Origin: Salvelinus alpinus
Lineage: Eukaryota; Chordata; Actinopteri; Salmoniformes; Salmonidae
DNA: 64,000 nucleotides
Assembly: GCF_045679555.1 (NCBI RefSeq)
Contig: NC_092120.1
Span: 12,265,805 to 12,329,804, forward strand
Reading direction: 5' to 3'
Shown here: in pieces, positions 12,603 through 24,153 of the stretch
Position numbering within the stretch: the first letter of the stretch is position 1
How the letters are laid out: each line of letters begins with the position of its first letter
Notes under the pieces: model-generated
Seen by the model: the letters and a program-made list of their open reading frames with translations, nothing else
Database searches by the model: none
What the model was told of the DNA's origin: nothing
Program-made: the position numbers and the translations under genes

Positions 12603-15600
12603 GACAGGTAAACACATGGGACTAAACCAGTGAGATAGGGACCATACTGGGACTTTCTCCTTTAACAAGATCTATGAATTCAAATACAATTTCTAAAATT
12701 AGAGTCTGCACATTTCCATTCAAAACGGGAGGAAAAAGCAATATGTTGATCCTGCTCATTCTGTTCAATTCCAAAGCAATACACATCTCTGGGTCATCAT
12801 TTTTTTTATCAGAGATTAAATTAAAATCACAGCTCTGGTCAAAGCACATTTAATCACTTTTTTCTCACTCTTTCTTTACAGTTCTCATTATTGTTGTATA
12901 ACACATTTGAGATCAGTCTCAACACTTCCTGCCTCTGAAAAACTCTTTATTCATTCAGTCCAGAGCCAGCCCCATGCTCTGACTTTCCCCTGACTCGGCA
13001 AGGCCGTATGAAATAACACTGTTTCAATTTAGACCGCTCATCCAATAACGAGATGGAGTTCAAAAGGTGCTTAATCTCACCTGCCACTCAAGAGACTTGG
13101 CAGGAAGACTGACAAGAATGGAGCGCAAAATGGTGGCCGGTGTGGACACTGTCTGCTGAACTAGCAAGAGTGCTTTTTAATGAAACCTCTTAACAGACAG
13201 TTGGTGGATTCACTGCAGTCTTGCAGAACCAACATTTTTTGTTGGTCCTAAGCTACTATACTCTTGATTGGTCTGATAAAATGTAAGCCTTATCAACATC
13301 AACAAAAACAACAACACTACAACACTAAGTGCATTCAAATGATCAGGCACAGTACGTAATGCATAATATAGTCCTTATATATCCAAATGGATGGCCCATT
13401 ATACAGTATATTTCAGGTCTGCACTACATTTCAAGGGAGCCATACTTCTAGTGTGACTCGGCTCCTAAAGGCCCATCATTCTCTTTTGTCGCCGAGCTCG
13501 TAATCAGTGTATAAATATGCATGAGTCGTGCTCCAAGTGCTTCTGGGGGTGTAACTCTTCACAATGGAACAGACCTCAGACCTGCCACAAATCCTGGCCA
13601 GAAGTCAGCAAGTTGTTAGGTGGTGAAGAAATAATTGCATGAACGTTTTTGACATGAGAAATAATGCAAAAAATAATATGTAGGCACCTGACCCATTTCT
13701 TTAGCATTCCACAAACAACCTAAAGTATTTCTTCTCATTCATTTACAAAGGGTGAAATATGGGATGTCAGAATGTGAACAATTATGGAAAACTATAAATG
13801 TTTGACCAATTTGGACAAGGGTATGAGCATGTCAGGGACCTGAGAAGAATGCGTTTTCAATTTAGCATCTCTTAGTGGCTGCCAGGTACTCTCTCCCTGC
13901 GGTAAAGTGCCATTTCTCCTTGCACTAATTGAATACTCCCCCCGCTCCCCCCACACCATAATGTCTTGCTCATCTATCATTGTTTGTTGGGAGCCAGTGT
14001 GGTGTCCTTTCCCCTGACTTTGAGAGAGCACTTCATCTTATTTGTTTGTTCCCTGACATGGCCATGATGCACTCGACCAGGCTGGCCATTTAGAAGCTGG
14101 GTAGCGTTCAAGAATGGAATACTTTATCATAGAACTCAACCAAGTGTGGTAGATTTGTAAGAGGACTATCTATAGAGGTTATTTGTCACACGAGTAAACA
14201 AAAACCATACATCATGGATTCGCTTTGGAAACTATAGTTTACTGATAGTAGTGGTACTTGTAACAAACAAAATTGTAACAGATGGTCATATAGAGAACAA
14301 TATTTCCAAGAGTACTTATTCATAAATTGATGCAATCAATAGTCTAGCCAACGCCAGAGACTATCCAAAACCCATAAAATCCTTAAATCAGTCCAAAATA
14401 TCAACTGAAAACCAGCAGACACTGCAGGCCTTAAAGACTGAAGCTCCTGTGCTATAATATGAAAGTCACTGCAGGCCCAACATGAGCACACAAGCAGAAC
14501 CCCTAGGGACCCTGACAACACAGTGTAAATCTGATGAATATGTAGAGAGGAGAATCAGGGGGTGGTGAGGACTGGAGGCTTCTGGGGGAGTATGGTTCTG
14601 TGTAGTAAACCCTCAGGTATAGTAGAGCGATATGGAAGGACATGATTTCCCTAGATATGAGGTAACATTTATTTGCAGTGCATTTGCCATCACAGAGCCT
14701 TCAATTAGATGCAAGTCACTCTCTGGTATAATCTATTTACCTGCAGCCACCATCTGACATCGATCCCCCGCAGTGCAAACTCTGACCGGTAAAAACAGAA
14801 TGAGAGGTAGGTGATTTCAATATGGCCGCAAGCGCTGTTTTCAGAAGCCACTTCAAACGATTTTGTACCCTCACTCAAAGCTATTTTTCTATTAATTAAC
14901 TAACGTAGAAGACAAACAACAAGACTCCATATGCTATCAACATATTGGTCCAGCTCTAGATGATGGATTCGTATTAGCTTTGATTGTCCTGATATGGTCT
15001 AGAGGTCCCACTTATCTCATTTATAATGATGACCCTTATAGGGCTAATGATGATTTTGTTATCATGTCGGGGTCACCAAACTGATGTGGGGAAAACCTTG
15101 ACATCTATTTGTGCTCTGACTTCTTTTAACTATGTACAGTATGCCCTTGGTGTGCCAAAACCAGCATGTCAACCCCATAAACTAAAGTATTGACAAAGCA
15201 ATGGGTATTGTGATGATAGCCTGGCGTCTTTTACTACCACTGTGAAAGAGCCCAGCATGATAAAGCACTGAGTAACCTTCCTGTAGCTTAAAACCCACAC
15301 ATATGTTTATGTTTTTTTCCCCTCCCATTTCCAGTTCAACTGAGGCTCTAGTTCCAGGCCCCTCACATGGGAGGTGTATTCAGTCTCTCTTTTTTTCTCT
15401 CTCTATGTTATTCTCCATCTCTTCTCTCTGATGATATTCATTGTTGCAGCTGGACGATGGTAGTTTTTCAGGGAGCCGCGGTTTGTTTCTCCACACCACC
15501 GGTAGAGTTATACCCCTCTTAGGATGGGTTGAGTAGGTAGAGCCGTCTCTAATGAAAACCACAGGGCAGCTCTTTGCTCGGCTCGACTGAGCCTCTCTGG

Positions 15601-18600
15601 GATGGAGGTCATATGACCTCAGATGAATCCAGTTCGACCCCTAGCTGTGTCTTACTTCAGATGGTAGCGGGAAATGGACCCACATCAAGTGCAGCAATAT
15701 ATAGTCCGATAAACACTCTGGTGCTAATTCAGAAATTCACTGCTGTTTAGAAGAAATGGACAGCAAAAGTAAAACAGTTGCATATTTGAAATAAAATGAT
15801 TATTTAGTCTAAACAGTGTTCAGTTTGACCGGCCATGAATGCATCTTCATTGAGAATTCAAATCAACATCTGTTCGGTACAGTAATTTAGATTTAGTTTA
15901 ATTTGTGTGCTTGGATAGACCGATGCAGGGATATGACAACTCTTTTCGTGGCAACTTTAAATGTTTGTAAATAATGAGTAGGCGTAGTATTTTCAGGCAA
16001 GTAATTCCAATGAAAATGTTGCATGCTTATACAATCACAATGATAGACAATGCTGATAACAATCTCTCTTAAATGACAGAAAGCAGATCTGGGTAAGATC
16101 TAGGCTCTGTATATTCTGACAGGGGTAAACCATGGACTTTGCTAAGGTTATATGCTTAGGCAATTGGCATATGAAAATCTGTCAACCATTTAATTTCATT
16201 TGATTTAATTTCCATAATGCTCAGACAAGTGAAATGTCCTACTTAAATATCAACTCAAAACCCTCTAGAATAATTGTGTTCTACTTAGCTACCCCCCCCA
16301 TCACACACCCTCGCTCGATTGCTGATAATATATCTTAAAGGATGAAAAATACAAATATATTCGTCACTTACCGTAATCTGTGGCTATATGAAAAAAGTAA
16401 TTTCCTTTTCTTTTCCTGCACCACACATTGCAAGCATCACTTGATTAGCAACAGTGCTTAGATTATCCATCACATTGGCATAGGAATATATCCTACACCA
16501 TCTGAAAAAAAGATAAGGCTGGTCCAGCATCTTCTCTTTGTCAGGATGGGCTCATATTGTGTGCAAACACAATTACAAACTTCGAAAGGCTTTTGAAACA
16601 TCAAATACACTACAACTTAAACATGTCCTGCATGGCAGGAAAGTTCTCCTGCAACAGGGTGATGAAATAAAGATCCTACATCTGTATAATGTAATATGAA
16701 TTGCTGCTTAGGCCTTATGCCAGCACATCACTCCCTCTGGCATGAGCATAGTTCAAAGGGAGTCTACATAGTCCTCTGGCAATTCTACGGTTTGGTTTGT
16801 TTATCCTAAAATGTTTTATCCACCTGGGGGAAAACAAGATAGGGCATCATAATCAAGTGACTGATGAAGCTTCGACGAGAGTTTGGGGTGAATTTGGTTG
16901 GTAAGTGGAAATTCCAGGACAAGAGGAATCTATTATGGTATCTTTACAAAAGGTGAGTTTGCCTTAGGTACAGGTATTTACATCAATATGGTAATGTATA
17001 TTATGGGCCAATGACTCTACACCAGGGGTGTAAAGGAAAAAGAGTAATAACAACTGGGAGAACAAAAAATGAGGGTGAGGGGAGCATCCCTCAACCAGAT
17101 ATTGAGGTTATCCCAAAAAAATAAATATTTTCACCTCAGTCACGGTCACCCATTCCAGTATAATTTCAGCCCATTAGCACTGGTCATATTTAGTCAATCA
17201 ACCGCTATTAGTAGAAAGTATATACATTTTAGCAATGCTATTTATAATCATTACCTTGAATTTGGGATTTAGCTCAATTTCAGTTTTCAAAAACAAGTGT
17301 TTGTGCTACTGTTACAGTATGTGTGCTGTTTTGTCACTAATTCACTTTATTCTCCTGGCAGTCAGAGAGGCCGTTGTGTGGAGTTGCTCATTGCTCAGTG
17401 CCATGCACAGATGTGGAGTTGACGACATTTGCACGTTTGCAAAGTGCTGCGTTGGCATTCCATTTACAGCTAAGGCGCCAGACGGTGTGGTTTGCTGCTA
17501 ACTATGTCGATAGTGCTGATACTCTACAAGAGAGCTGCGAGACGAAAATAAAATAAAAACAATAACAACTACGAACACTGTCAAAGTTCATGGGGGCAGG
17601 GCTAATATAAAACCCTCACGTTACACATGATCTCTGTCTAGGCACAACAAATCCTAACTGAATGTACCCAAATCAATCAAACTCCAATTCAAATCATAAC
17701 ATTCTAAAGACAATGGCAATTTTGGTCATGATGATTGGATATCCCTGTGGAGGGCAGCAATTGTAATCAAGCCTTTATTATGCTAAAATGGATTGTGACA
17801 TTTTGGTTGAGACATCTGATGTTCTATGTTGGGTGTTCAGGGGCTGGGAAGCATACATGCCTGCTCCCTATCCTGTGAACCATACATCCAGAACCACCTT
17901 CTGGGTCAGACGAACAAACGTCTGAGAAGAAAAGGGACAAGGGACAGTTTGAAGAAACCCTGTCGCATCCCAACGTTTTGTGTCTCTCCTGTGCCAGTGG
18001 GAGGGAGAAGCTGTCTGTCAGTGGTGGAGAGGTGACCTTGATGAGAAGGGAACGTGGCGTTTGGGGGTGCGTGGGGGGGATTGATGCCAGGCCTTGGCCC
18101 GCTGTGGTCTGGCAGACTGTTATCAATACAATTGAGCTCTGACGGTAGGAGGGGGGTGAGAAGGGAAAGGAGAGACATTGACAGAATAACTGGAAATAGA
18201 GGGAAAGGGAGGGAGAGCTGAAGGTAAGGATGGATGATGGAGGGGAGGAGGTATATGCAGGAGATGGCCCGAGGTCGTGGCGTTGTTTGTTCCCTTGCTG
18301 GCTGTCAGCTGGCGGTAATGAAGTTAAATGAGGGCAGCAGCTCCGTGGAGGGGATGGGGATCACCTCTGTGCAGAAGAAAGGAATGTGGAGGAGAAGGAA
18401 TGGAGGTGATTGAACGAGGGAGGGAGGAGGGAGGGCGGTGCGGTGCTGGATCAGACAATCAATAGCTTCTTTTCTCTCCAACTAACCACCTCCGTCCCCC
18501 CCCCCCGTCTCTCCTGACCATGACAGGGGAGGCTCTTCGTGTGTCTGCATGTGTCACCAGGCTTAAAGGGAAAGTCACCTTCTCCTGTCGTTTAATGGGA

Positions 18601-19082
18601 TTCTTTAACAGAAGCCTCCCTCTCGGGCTCTAATGCAGTTCTCCATGTGCTGGGAGCCAGGTGGTCCAAAGTCAGGGAAGACTTCTCTTTTTAGATCATC
18701 TCTCAAATGTAGAGGCACAGCCCACAGCCCACAGACAACTGCAAAGTGGCTAGTGTGCTCATCACGTCAAACCAAGCAGCACTCAGTAAAACAGTATCTG
18801 CACTTAATAAGCCCTTGTACTACATCGATAAGAAGACCAATATCTCAATATACAAAAAACATGTTTATCATACAAAAGAGCCCAAACTCTCAGTGAAGTT
18901 TCAAATGTTTCCTCAGTGAAGACGTCCAGCTGAATATATCCATTCAATACAGTGCCGTGTCCACTTATACCCTTAGCTCTCGCCCCCTCCCGTCCACAAA
19001 GATGTACTTCAGGACTTTTCCATCACCCAGGATATCTCCGTGCTCCTCCGTGCATATCACAGGACTTTTTATCAGTCAGGAG
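12603..19082. other. Intergenic, no recognised gene
   Basis: A long stretch without a convincing exon. A short piece near 16624-16690 (GATCCTACATCTGTA) resembles a dispersed salmonid repeat fragment. The 17990-18480 part is more GC-rich and purine-rich than its surroundings. A poly-C run lies at about 18496-18506. The remaining open frames have no recognisable motifs. Confidence 0.5.
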
Positions 19083-19540
19083 TAGGGCTGTTGCAGTGAC
19101 CGTATTACCGCCACACCGGCAGTTATGAGTCATGACCGCTGTAAATTTCCATGTGACGTTGAGTTAAGGTAATCTGCTCTTATGCACTCTGGACATTGCT
19201 AACGATCATCAGGTCCTAATGGCCTGGTACTCAGGGCTCTGTTGTCCCTCTAACCATTCTGACATCAATGCAAATGAAATCTAAAATCACATCAAACACT
19301 TATCATCAAAACAGTATTGTGCTTTTAAAACTCACTTCACTGTGATTGATCAATTTAAAGAAAGAAGTTCAACAACAGGTTGAAACTGAGTGGAAAACAT
19401 GGTCGTTGTGGATGTTGTTTCAAAGCCTAACACAACGAAATGGACAGCGCGTTTTAAGGTGATGATTAATTCAAAACACCCATATTCATATTAAAGCTCA
19501 TGCATACACATAGGCCTATATATGAGCGCAAGCCCCCCCA
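19083..19540. mobile_element. Possible hAT-like repeat fragment
   Basis: The block beginning AGGGCTGTTGCAGTGACCG resembles a dispersed salmonid repeat that I associate with hAT-type elements. I see no matching opposite terminus, so this is a fragment call on pattern recognition only. Confidence 0.35.
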
Positions 19541-19606
19541 AAAATAAATTCAAATAATGATTGTGCCATTATACAATACATAGCCTACCGCATATTGTGC
19601 ATGGCC

Positions 19607-20472
19607 CAGGTATTCCCAAACTGGGGTATGCGTACCGTCCGGGGTATGCCAAATAAAAATGTGATTTACGTTCCAAAAATTATAATAATAATAAAAAATA
19701 ATTCTTCACATTTTCAAACAGTCCATTTATATTTTCCAACAGGGCTATACATTTGGGTGATGTTTTTTCTCGCCTGAATGATCTGAATCTAGGATTACAG
19801 GGACTCTCCGCAACTATATTCAATGTGCGGGACAAAATTGAGGCTATGATTAAGAGGTTGGAGCTCTTCTCTGTCCGCATTAACAAGGACAACACACAGG
19901 TCTTTCCATCATTGTATGATTTTTTTGTGCGCAAATGAACTCAAGCTTACGGACAATGTCATGTGATATAGCGAAGCACCTGAGTGAGTTGGATGCGCAA
20001 TTACGCAGGTACTTTCCCGAAATGGATGACACAAACAACTGGATTCGTTATCCCTTTCATGCCCTGCCTCCAGTCTACTTACCGATATCGGAACAAGAGA
20101 GCCTCATCGGAATTGCAGAGTTATGTGCATCTTTTCATGCACACCCTTCTCATTAACCTGTGGTGAGTTATTCACAATGTAAGTTGTGAACAAATAAAGT
20201 TTTATATGTAAGATGGATAAATAAAGAGCAAAAGTATTGATTATTATTATATTATTATTTGTGCTCTGGTCCAAAGAGCTCTTTGTCACTTCCCACAAGG
20301 CGGGTTGTGACAAAAACCCACACTCATTCTTATGCTTAATAAATGTATCGTATAGTGTGTGTGTGGCAGGCTTACAATGATGGCAAAAAACAACATTTGA
20401 GAGTGCGCTGACCCTGGTGCTAGTTTGAATGTTTGAAGGGATACGGGACTATAAAAAGTTTGGGAACCACTG
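19607..20472 (+). mobile_element. hAT-like element, deletion derivative with TIRs
   Basis: The left terminus CAGGTATTCCCAAACTGG and the right terminus, whose reverse complement is CAGTGGTTCCCAAACTTT, form good hAT-type terminal inverted repeats. The element is 866 bp and carries a fragment of transposase-like coding sequence. The flanking octamers (GCATGGCC and GTCCAGCC) agree at only part of their positions, so a target duplication is weak. It cannot be autonomous. Confidence 0.75.
19750..20156 (+). pseudogene. ZBED/SCAND3-like hAT transposase fragment
   Basis: Two overlapping frames encode pieces resembling the middle of hAT-derived ZBED/SCAND3 proteins. The first, from 19753, contains GDVFSRLNDLNLGLQG. 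The second, from about 19935, contains AKHLSELDAQLRRYFPE and NNWIRYPF. A single frame change near 19925-19935 separates them. In related proteins these blocks lie between the BED/N-terminal part and the C-terminal dimerisation domain, and both ends are absent here. The assignment is from motif recognition. Confidence 0.6.
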
Positions 20473-20982
20473 GTCCAGCCTATACTAAAAATTAAACAAA
20501 TTCAGAGTTCGCCCACAACTATAATGAATTTGTATTTGATTTTGAATAGCCTGGTAATAGGAATTTTTTTGAAATTGCATTTTTGTCCCCCCCAGTTTTA
20601 TCATTGGAATGTGATACAAAACGAGGCAATAGTGTGCTTTAGGACCATGCAGACGCCTCAGAGCAGTCGGGTTGGCTGTTTGGAGTTTTCATCTGACTGG
20701 ATAAAAAAATATACATACCCCCCCACTTCTAAAACCAAAGTTGCACCCCTGGTCAATTGAAATAGGTTTTATTGTGAAAACATGTTACCATTGATGTTCC
20801 CAAACAGATTTAACTTGGTTTCCTAAATGAAGCACTGGGAGACTGCAGGAACAGGGTTGGAGAGCCCATGGCATACAGAGTTTGGGCGGAATATCACCTG
20901 TTGTGCAGCGTGAGACTGCATACTCCTCAAACAGTGGTTGATGTGTGGAGTGAAATAACTGGAGTAGCTTACCTGCCATGTA
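20473..20982. other. Intergenic spacer
   Basis: About 0.5 kb between two transposons, with nothing supported. Confidence 0.5.
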
Positions 20983-21142
20983 CAGTACCAGTCAAAAGTT
21001 TGGACACACCTACTTCTTCAAGGGTTTTTCTTTCTTTTTTTTTTCTACACTGTAGAATAATAGTGAAGACATCAGAACTATGAAATAACACATATGGAAT
21101 CACGTAGTAACCAAAAAAGTGATAAACAAATCAATATATATT

Positions 21143-22520
21143 TTACATTTTAGATTCTTCAAAGTAGATACCCTTTGCCTTGACGATAGCTTTGCACACT
21201 CTTGGCATTCTCTTATCCAGCTTCATGAGGAATGCTTTTCCAACAGTCTTGAAGGGGTTCCCACATATGCTGAGCACTTGTCTGCTTTTCCTTCACTCTG
21301 CAGCCAACTCATCCCACACCATCTCAATTGGGTTGAGGTCGGGTGATTGTGGAGGCCAGATCATCTGATGCAGCACTCCATCACTCTCCTTCTTGGTCAA
21401 ATAGCCCTTACACAGCCTGGAAGTGTGTTGGGTCATTGTTCTGTTGAAAACAAATTATAGTATCAAGGCACAAGACGAGACCCAAATGCAGACACAGGAG
21501 GCAGATGGTTGGAGTCTTACAATGTTTATTAATCCAAAGGGGTAGGCAAGAGAATGGTCGTGGACAGGAAAAAAGGTCAAAACCAGATCAGAGTCCAGGA
21601 GGTACAGAGTGGCAGACAGGTTCGTGGTCAAGGCAGGCAGAATGGTCAGGCAGGCGGGTACAAAGTCCAGAAACAGGCAAGGGTCAAAACCGGGAGGACT
21701 AGAATAAGGAGATTGCAAAAAGCAGGAGAACGGGGAAAACGCTGGTTGACTTGGAAACATACAAGACGAACAGGCAGAGAGAGACAGGAAACACAGGGAT
21801 AAATACACCGGGTGAAGGTAAGCGACACCTGGAGGGGGTGGAGACAATCACAAGGTCAGGTGAAACAGATCAGGGCGTGCCAGATAGTACCACTAAGCGC
21901 AAACCAGATGGGATGGTGTATCGCTGCAGAATGCTGTGGTAGCCATGATGGTTAAGTGTGCCTTGAATTCTAAATAAATCACAGACAGTGTCACCGGCAA
22001 AGAACCCCTACACCATCACACCTCCACCTCCATGCTTCACGGTGGGAACCACACATGCAGAGATCATCCATTCATCTACTCTGCATCTCACAAAGACACG
22101 GCGGTTGGAACCAAAAATCTCAAATTTGGACTCATCAGACCAAAGGACAGATTTCCACAGGTCTAATGTCCATTGCTCGTGTTTCTTGGTCCAAGCAAGT
22201 CTCTTCTTCTTATTGGTGTCCTTTAGTAGGGGTTTCTTTGCAGCAATTCGACCATGAAGGCCTGATTCACACAGCATCCTCTGAACAGTTGATGTTGAGA
22301 TGTGTCTGTTACTTGAACTCTGTGAGGCACTTATTTGGGCTGCAGTCTGAGGTAACTCTGGGTCTTCCTTTCCTGTGGCGGTCCTCATGAGAGCCAGTTT
22401 CATCATAGCGCTTGATGGTTTTTGCGACTACATTTGAAGAAACGTTCAAAGTTCTTGAAATGTTCTTAAAGTAATGATGGACTGTCGTTTCTCTTTGCTT
22501 ATTTGAGCTGTTCTTGCCAT
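21143..22520 (-). pseudogene. Tc1-like transposase pseudogene (split)
   Basis: The ATG is at 22518-22520 on the minus strand (MARTAQISK). The early part contains several frame breaks. The frame 22008-22406 encodes a clear middle part with [11 protein letters not shown], which holds the first catalytic Asp, and [13 protein letters not shown]. The LTR insertion falls before the second Asp, which lies in the NNDPTH block. The stop is TAA at 21143-21145. Point changes, frameshifts and the LTR all prevent function. Confidence 0.85.
21462..21883 (-). mobile_element. Solo LTR of a Ty3/gypsy-type element
   Basis: A 422-bp insert flanked by the direct repeat ATAGT (21457-21461 and 21884-21888). On the minus strand it starts TGGCACGCCCTGATCTG and carries an AATAAACATTG polyadenylation-type signal. 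The opposite end is near GTCTTGTGCCTTGAT. A 5-bp duplication with no internal coding sequence fits a solo LTR left after recombination between two LTRs. The start resembles the TGTCAC starts of the LTRs at 28311 and 61501. Confidence 0.75.
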
Positions 22521-22920
22521 AATATGGACTTGGTCTTTTACCAAATAGGACTATCTTCTGTATACTACCCCTACCTTGTCACAACACAACTGATTGGCTA
22601 AAACGAATTAAGAAGGAAATAAATTACACAAATTAACTTTCAACAAGGCACACCTGTTAATTGACATGCATTCCAGACATGCATTCCTTTGCACACAGAG
22701 TGTGCAAAGCTGTCATCAAGACAAAGGGTGGCTACTTTGATGAATCTCGAATATAAAATATATTTTGATATGTTTAACACTTTTATGGTTTCTACATGAT
22801 TCCATATGTGTTATTTCATAGTTTTGATGTCTTCACTATTATTCTACAATGTAGAAAATAGTACAAATAAAGAAAATCCTTGAACGATTATGTATGTCCA
22901 AACTTTTGACTGGCACTGTA

Positions 22921-23955
22921 TTTTTCCCCCTGCCCCTGTTACTACTCATTTGATAAAGGATCCTTCTAAATCGAAACTAGTTTGACATATTAGTAAAGAC
23001 CAGATTCAATTGAGCATAGTCTGAATAGTGAAAATATGATAACTTGATGAGAGAACAGTGTGTGCAGTCTGAGGTAAGGAACAGAGTGCATGCTTTTTTT
23101 GAGACTTTCTCAAATCACCAATAGCCTATAGTCACATCATACAGCCTATAGTCACATCATACAGCCTATAGTCACATCATACAGCCTATAATCACATCAT
23201 ACAGCTTATAGTCACATCATACAGCCTATATATGGTTTGATTTCAAAGACATTCTAAGGTTTGTATCATTCACAACTAAATTTGCCAAATAACTCAAAAT
23301 CTAGCATACAAGACCTGTTTCAAATTATCACTTTTACACTCAACTCATTTCGCTCCAGAAAGCAAAACATATCCTTTCTATTTTAAGTTCAATTATATTC
23401 TTATCAATATAAAATCATACGGTATAATATCAAATAAGGGCGCGGGACTTATAAGCATATATTGTCTGCTAAATGAACAAGCCTATAGCCTATGGCATGG
23501 AGCATAGCCAGATAACATATTATCATATTCTGTTCTTCTGAAATACATTTTCTTCGTATCATAATGTTTCTTTAGACCTGCCTAAAATAATGGATTTATG
23601 GTGATGGTGTATATTTAATTGATTTATTGGACTGTAGATGTGTGGAGGCCTGGAGATGCCTGAGTTATTGGAAGTACACATTCCTACAGTCCATTACAGT
23701 CCACTATATAATTACACTCTTCTCATACACAAAGAGCTTGAACCTAACACTACTTTCAATCTTTAAGGATATAAACACAATCTATTCATATTTAGAGGAT
23801 ATAATGATATAAAACAGTAAAGATATAAAACAGTCATTTACAATCTAGCAACATGAATAAATTAAAATGTCCACCTTGCAGAAGAGCATATTGTTACTCC
23901 ATCTTGGTCTTAATAACACACCAATTCAATAACGGCTGTGACCTTAGGCTTGGAG
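22921..23955. other. Intergenic, AT-rich
   Basis: No gene is recognised. It contains the short tandem repeat listed separately. Confidence 0.5.
23123..23231. repeat. 20-bp tandem repeat, about 5-6 copies
   Basis: Repeats of AGCCTATAGTCACATCATAC run head to tail with only a few substitutions (for example ATAATC for ATAGTC). The array looks recent because the copies are nearly identical. Confidence 0.9.
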
Positions 23956-24153
23956 CTCAGGGTCACTTTTTCAAAAGTTATCTATCTGGATGTCGGCTAT
24001 CGGTTAGGATTAAATGCATAGAAATAGAATGATCGAAGAGACAAATCATCGACATGAATGGGGACTCTTGTTTTATTCATTCTATTTTTATGCATTTAAT
24101 CCTATCCGATAGACGAAATCCAGATAGGTCATTTTTGAAAAACTGGACCCGAG
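23956..24153. mobile_element. Foldback MITE with long inverted arms
   Basis: The arm 23956-24033 and the reverse complement of 24078-24153 match over about 76 bases with scattered mismatches. Shared blocks include TCTATCTGGAT and AGGATTAAATGCATA. The loop is about 45 bases. There is no coding content. This is the layout of a hairpin-type miniature element, and its family is not recognised. Confidence 0.75.

Larger units (their letters stand above)
20983..22918 (-). mobile_element. Tc1-like element interrupted by a solo LTR
   Basis: The left end is CAGTACCAGTCAAAAGTTTG after TA (20981-20982). The right end, reverse-complemented, is CAGTGCCAGTCAAAAGTTTG, with TA at 22919-22920. These perfectly positioned ends and TA duplication define the element. 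A transposase pseudogene runs on the minus strand. A separate 422-bp insertion (21462-21883) splits it, so the Tc1 copy is the older of the two. Without the insert it is about 1.5 kb, the normal Tc1 size. Confidence 0.93.

Noticed and set aside
17235..17556. Cys-rich short frames
   Set aside because: No signal peptide, splice support or family match that I can see. Cysteine spacing is irregular.
21455..21847. 130-residue minus-strand frame in the solo LTR
   Set aside because: It is open by chance inside an LTR with target duplication and has no start context or domain.
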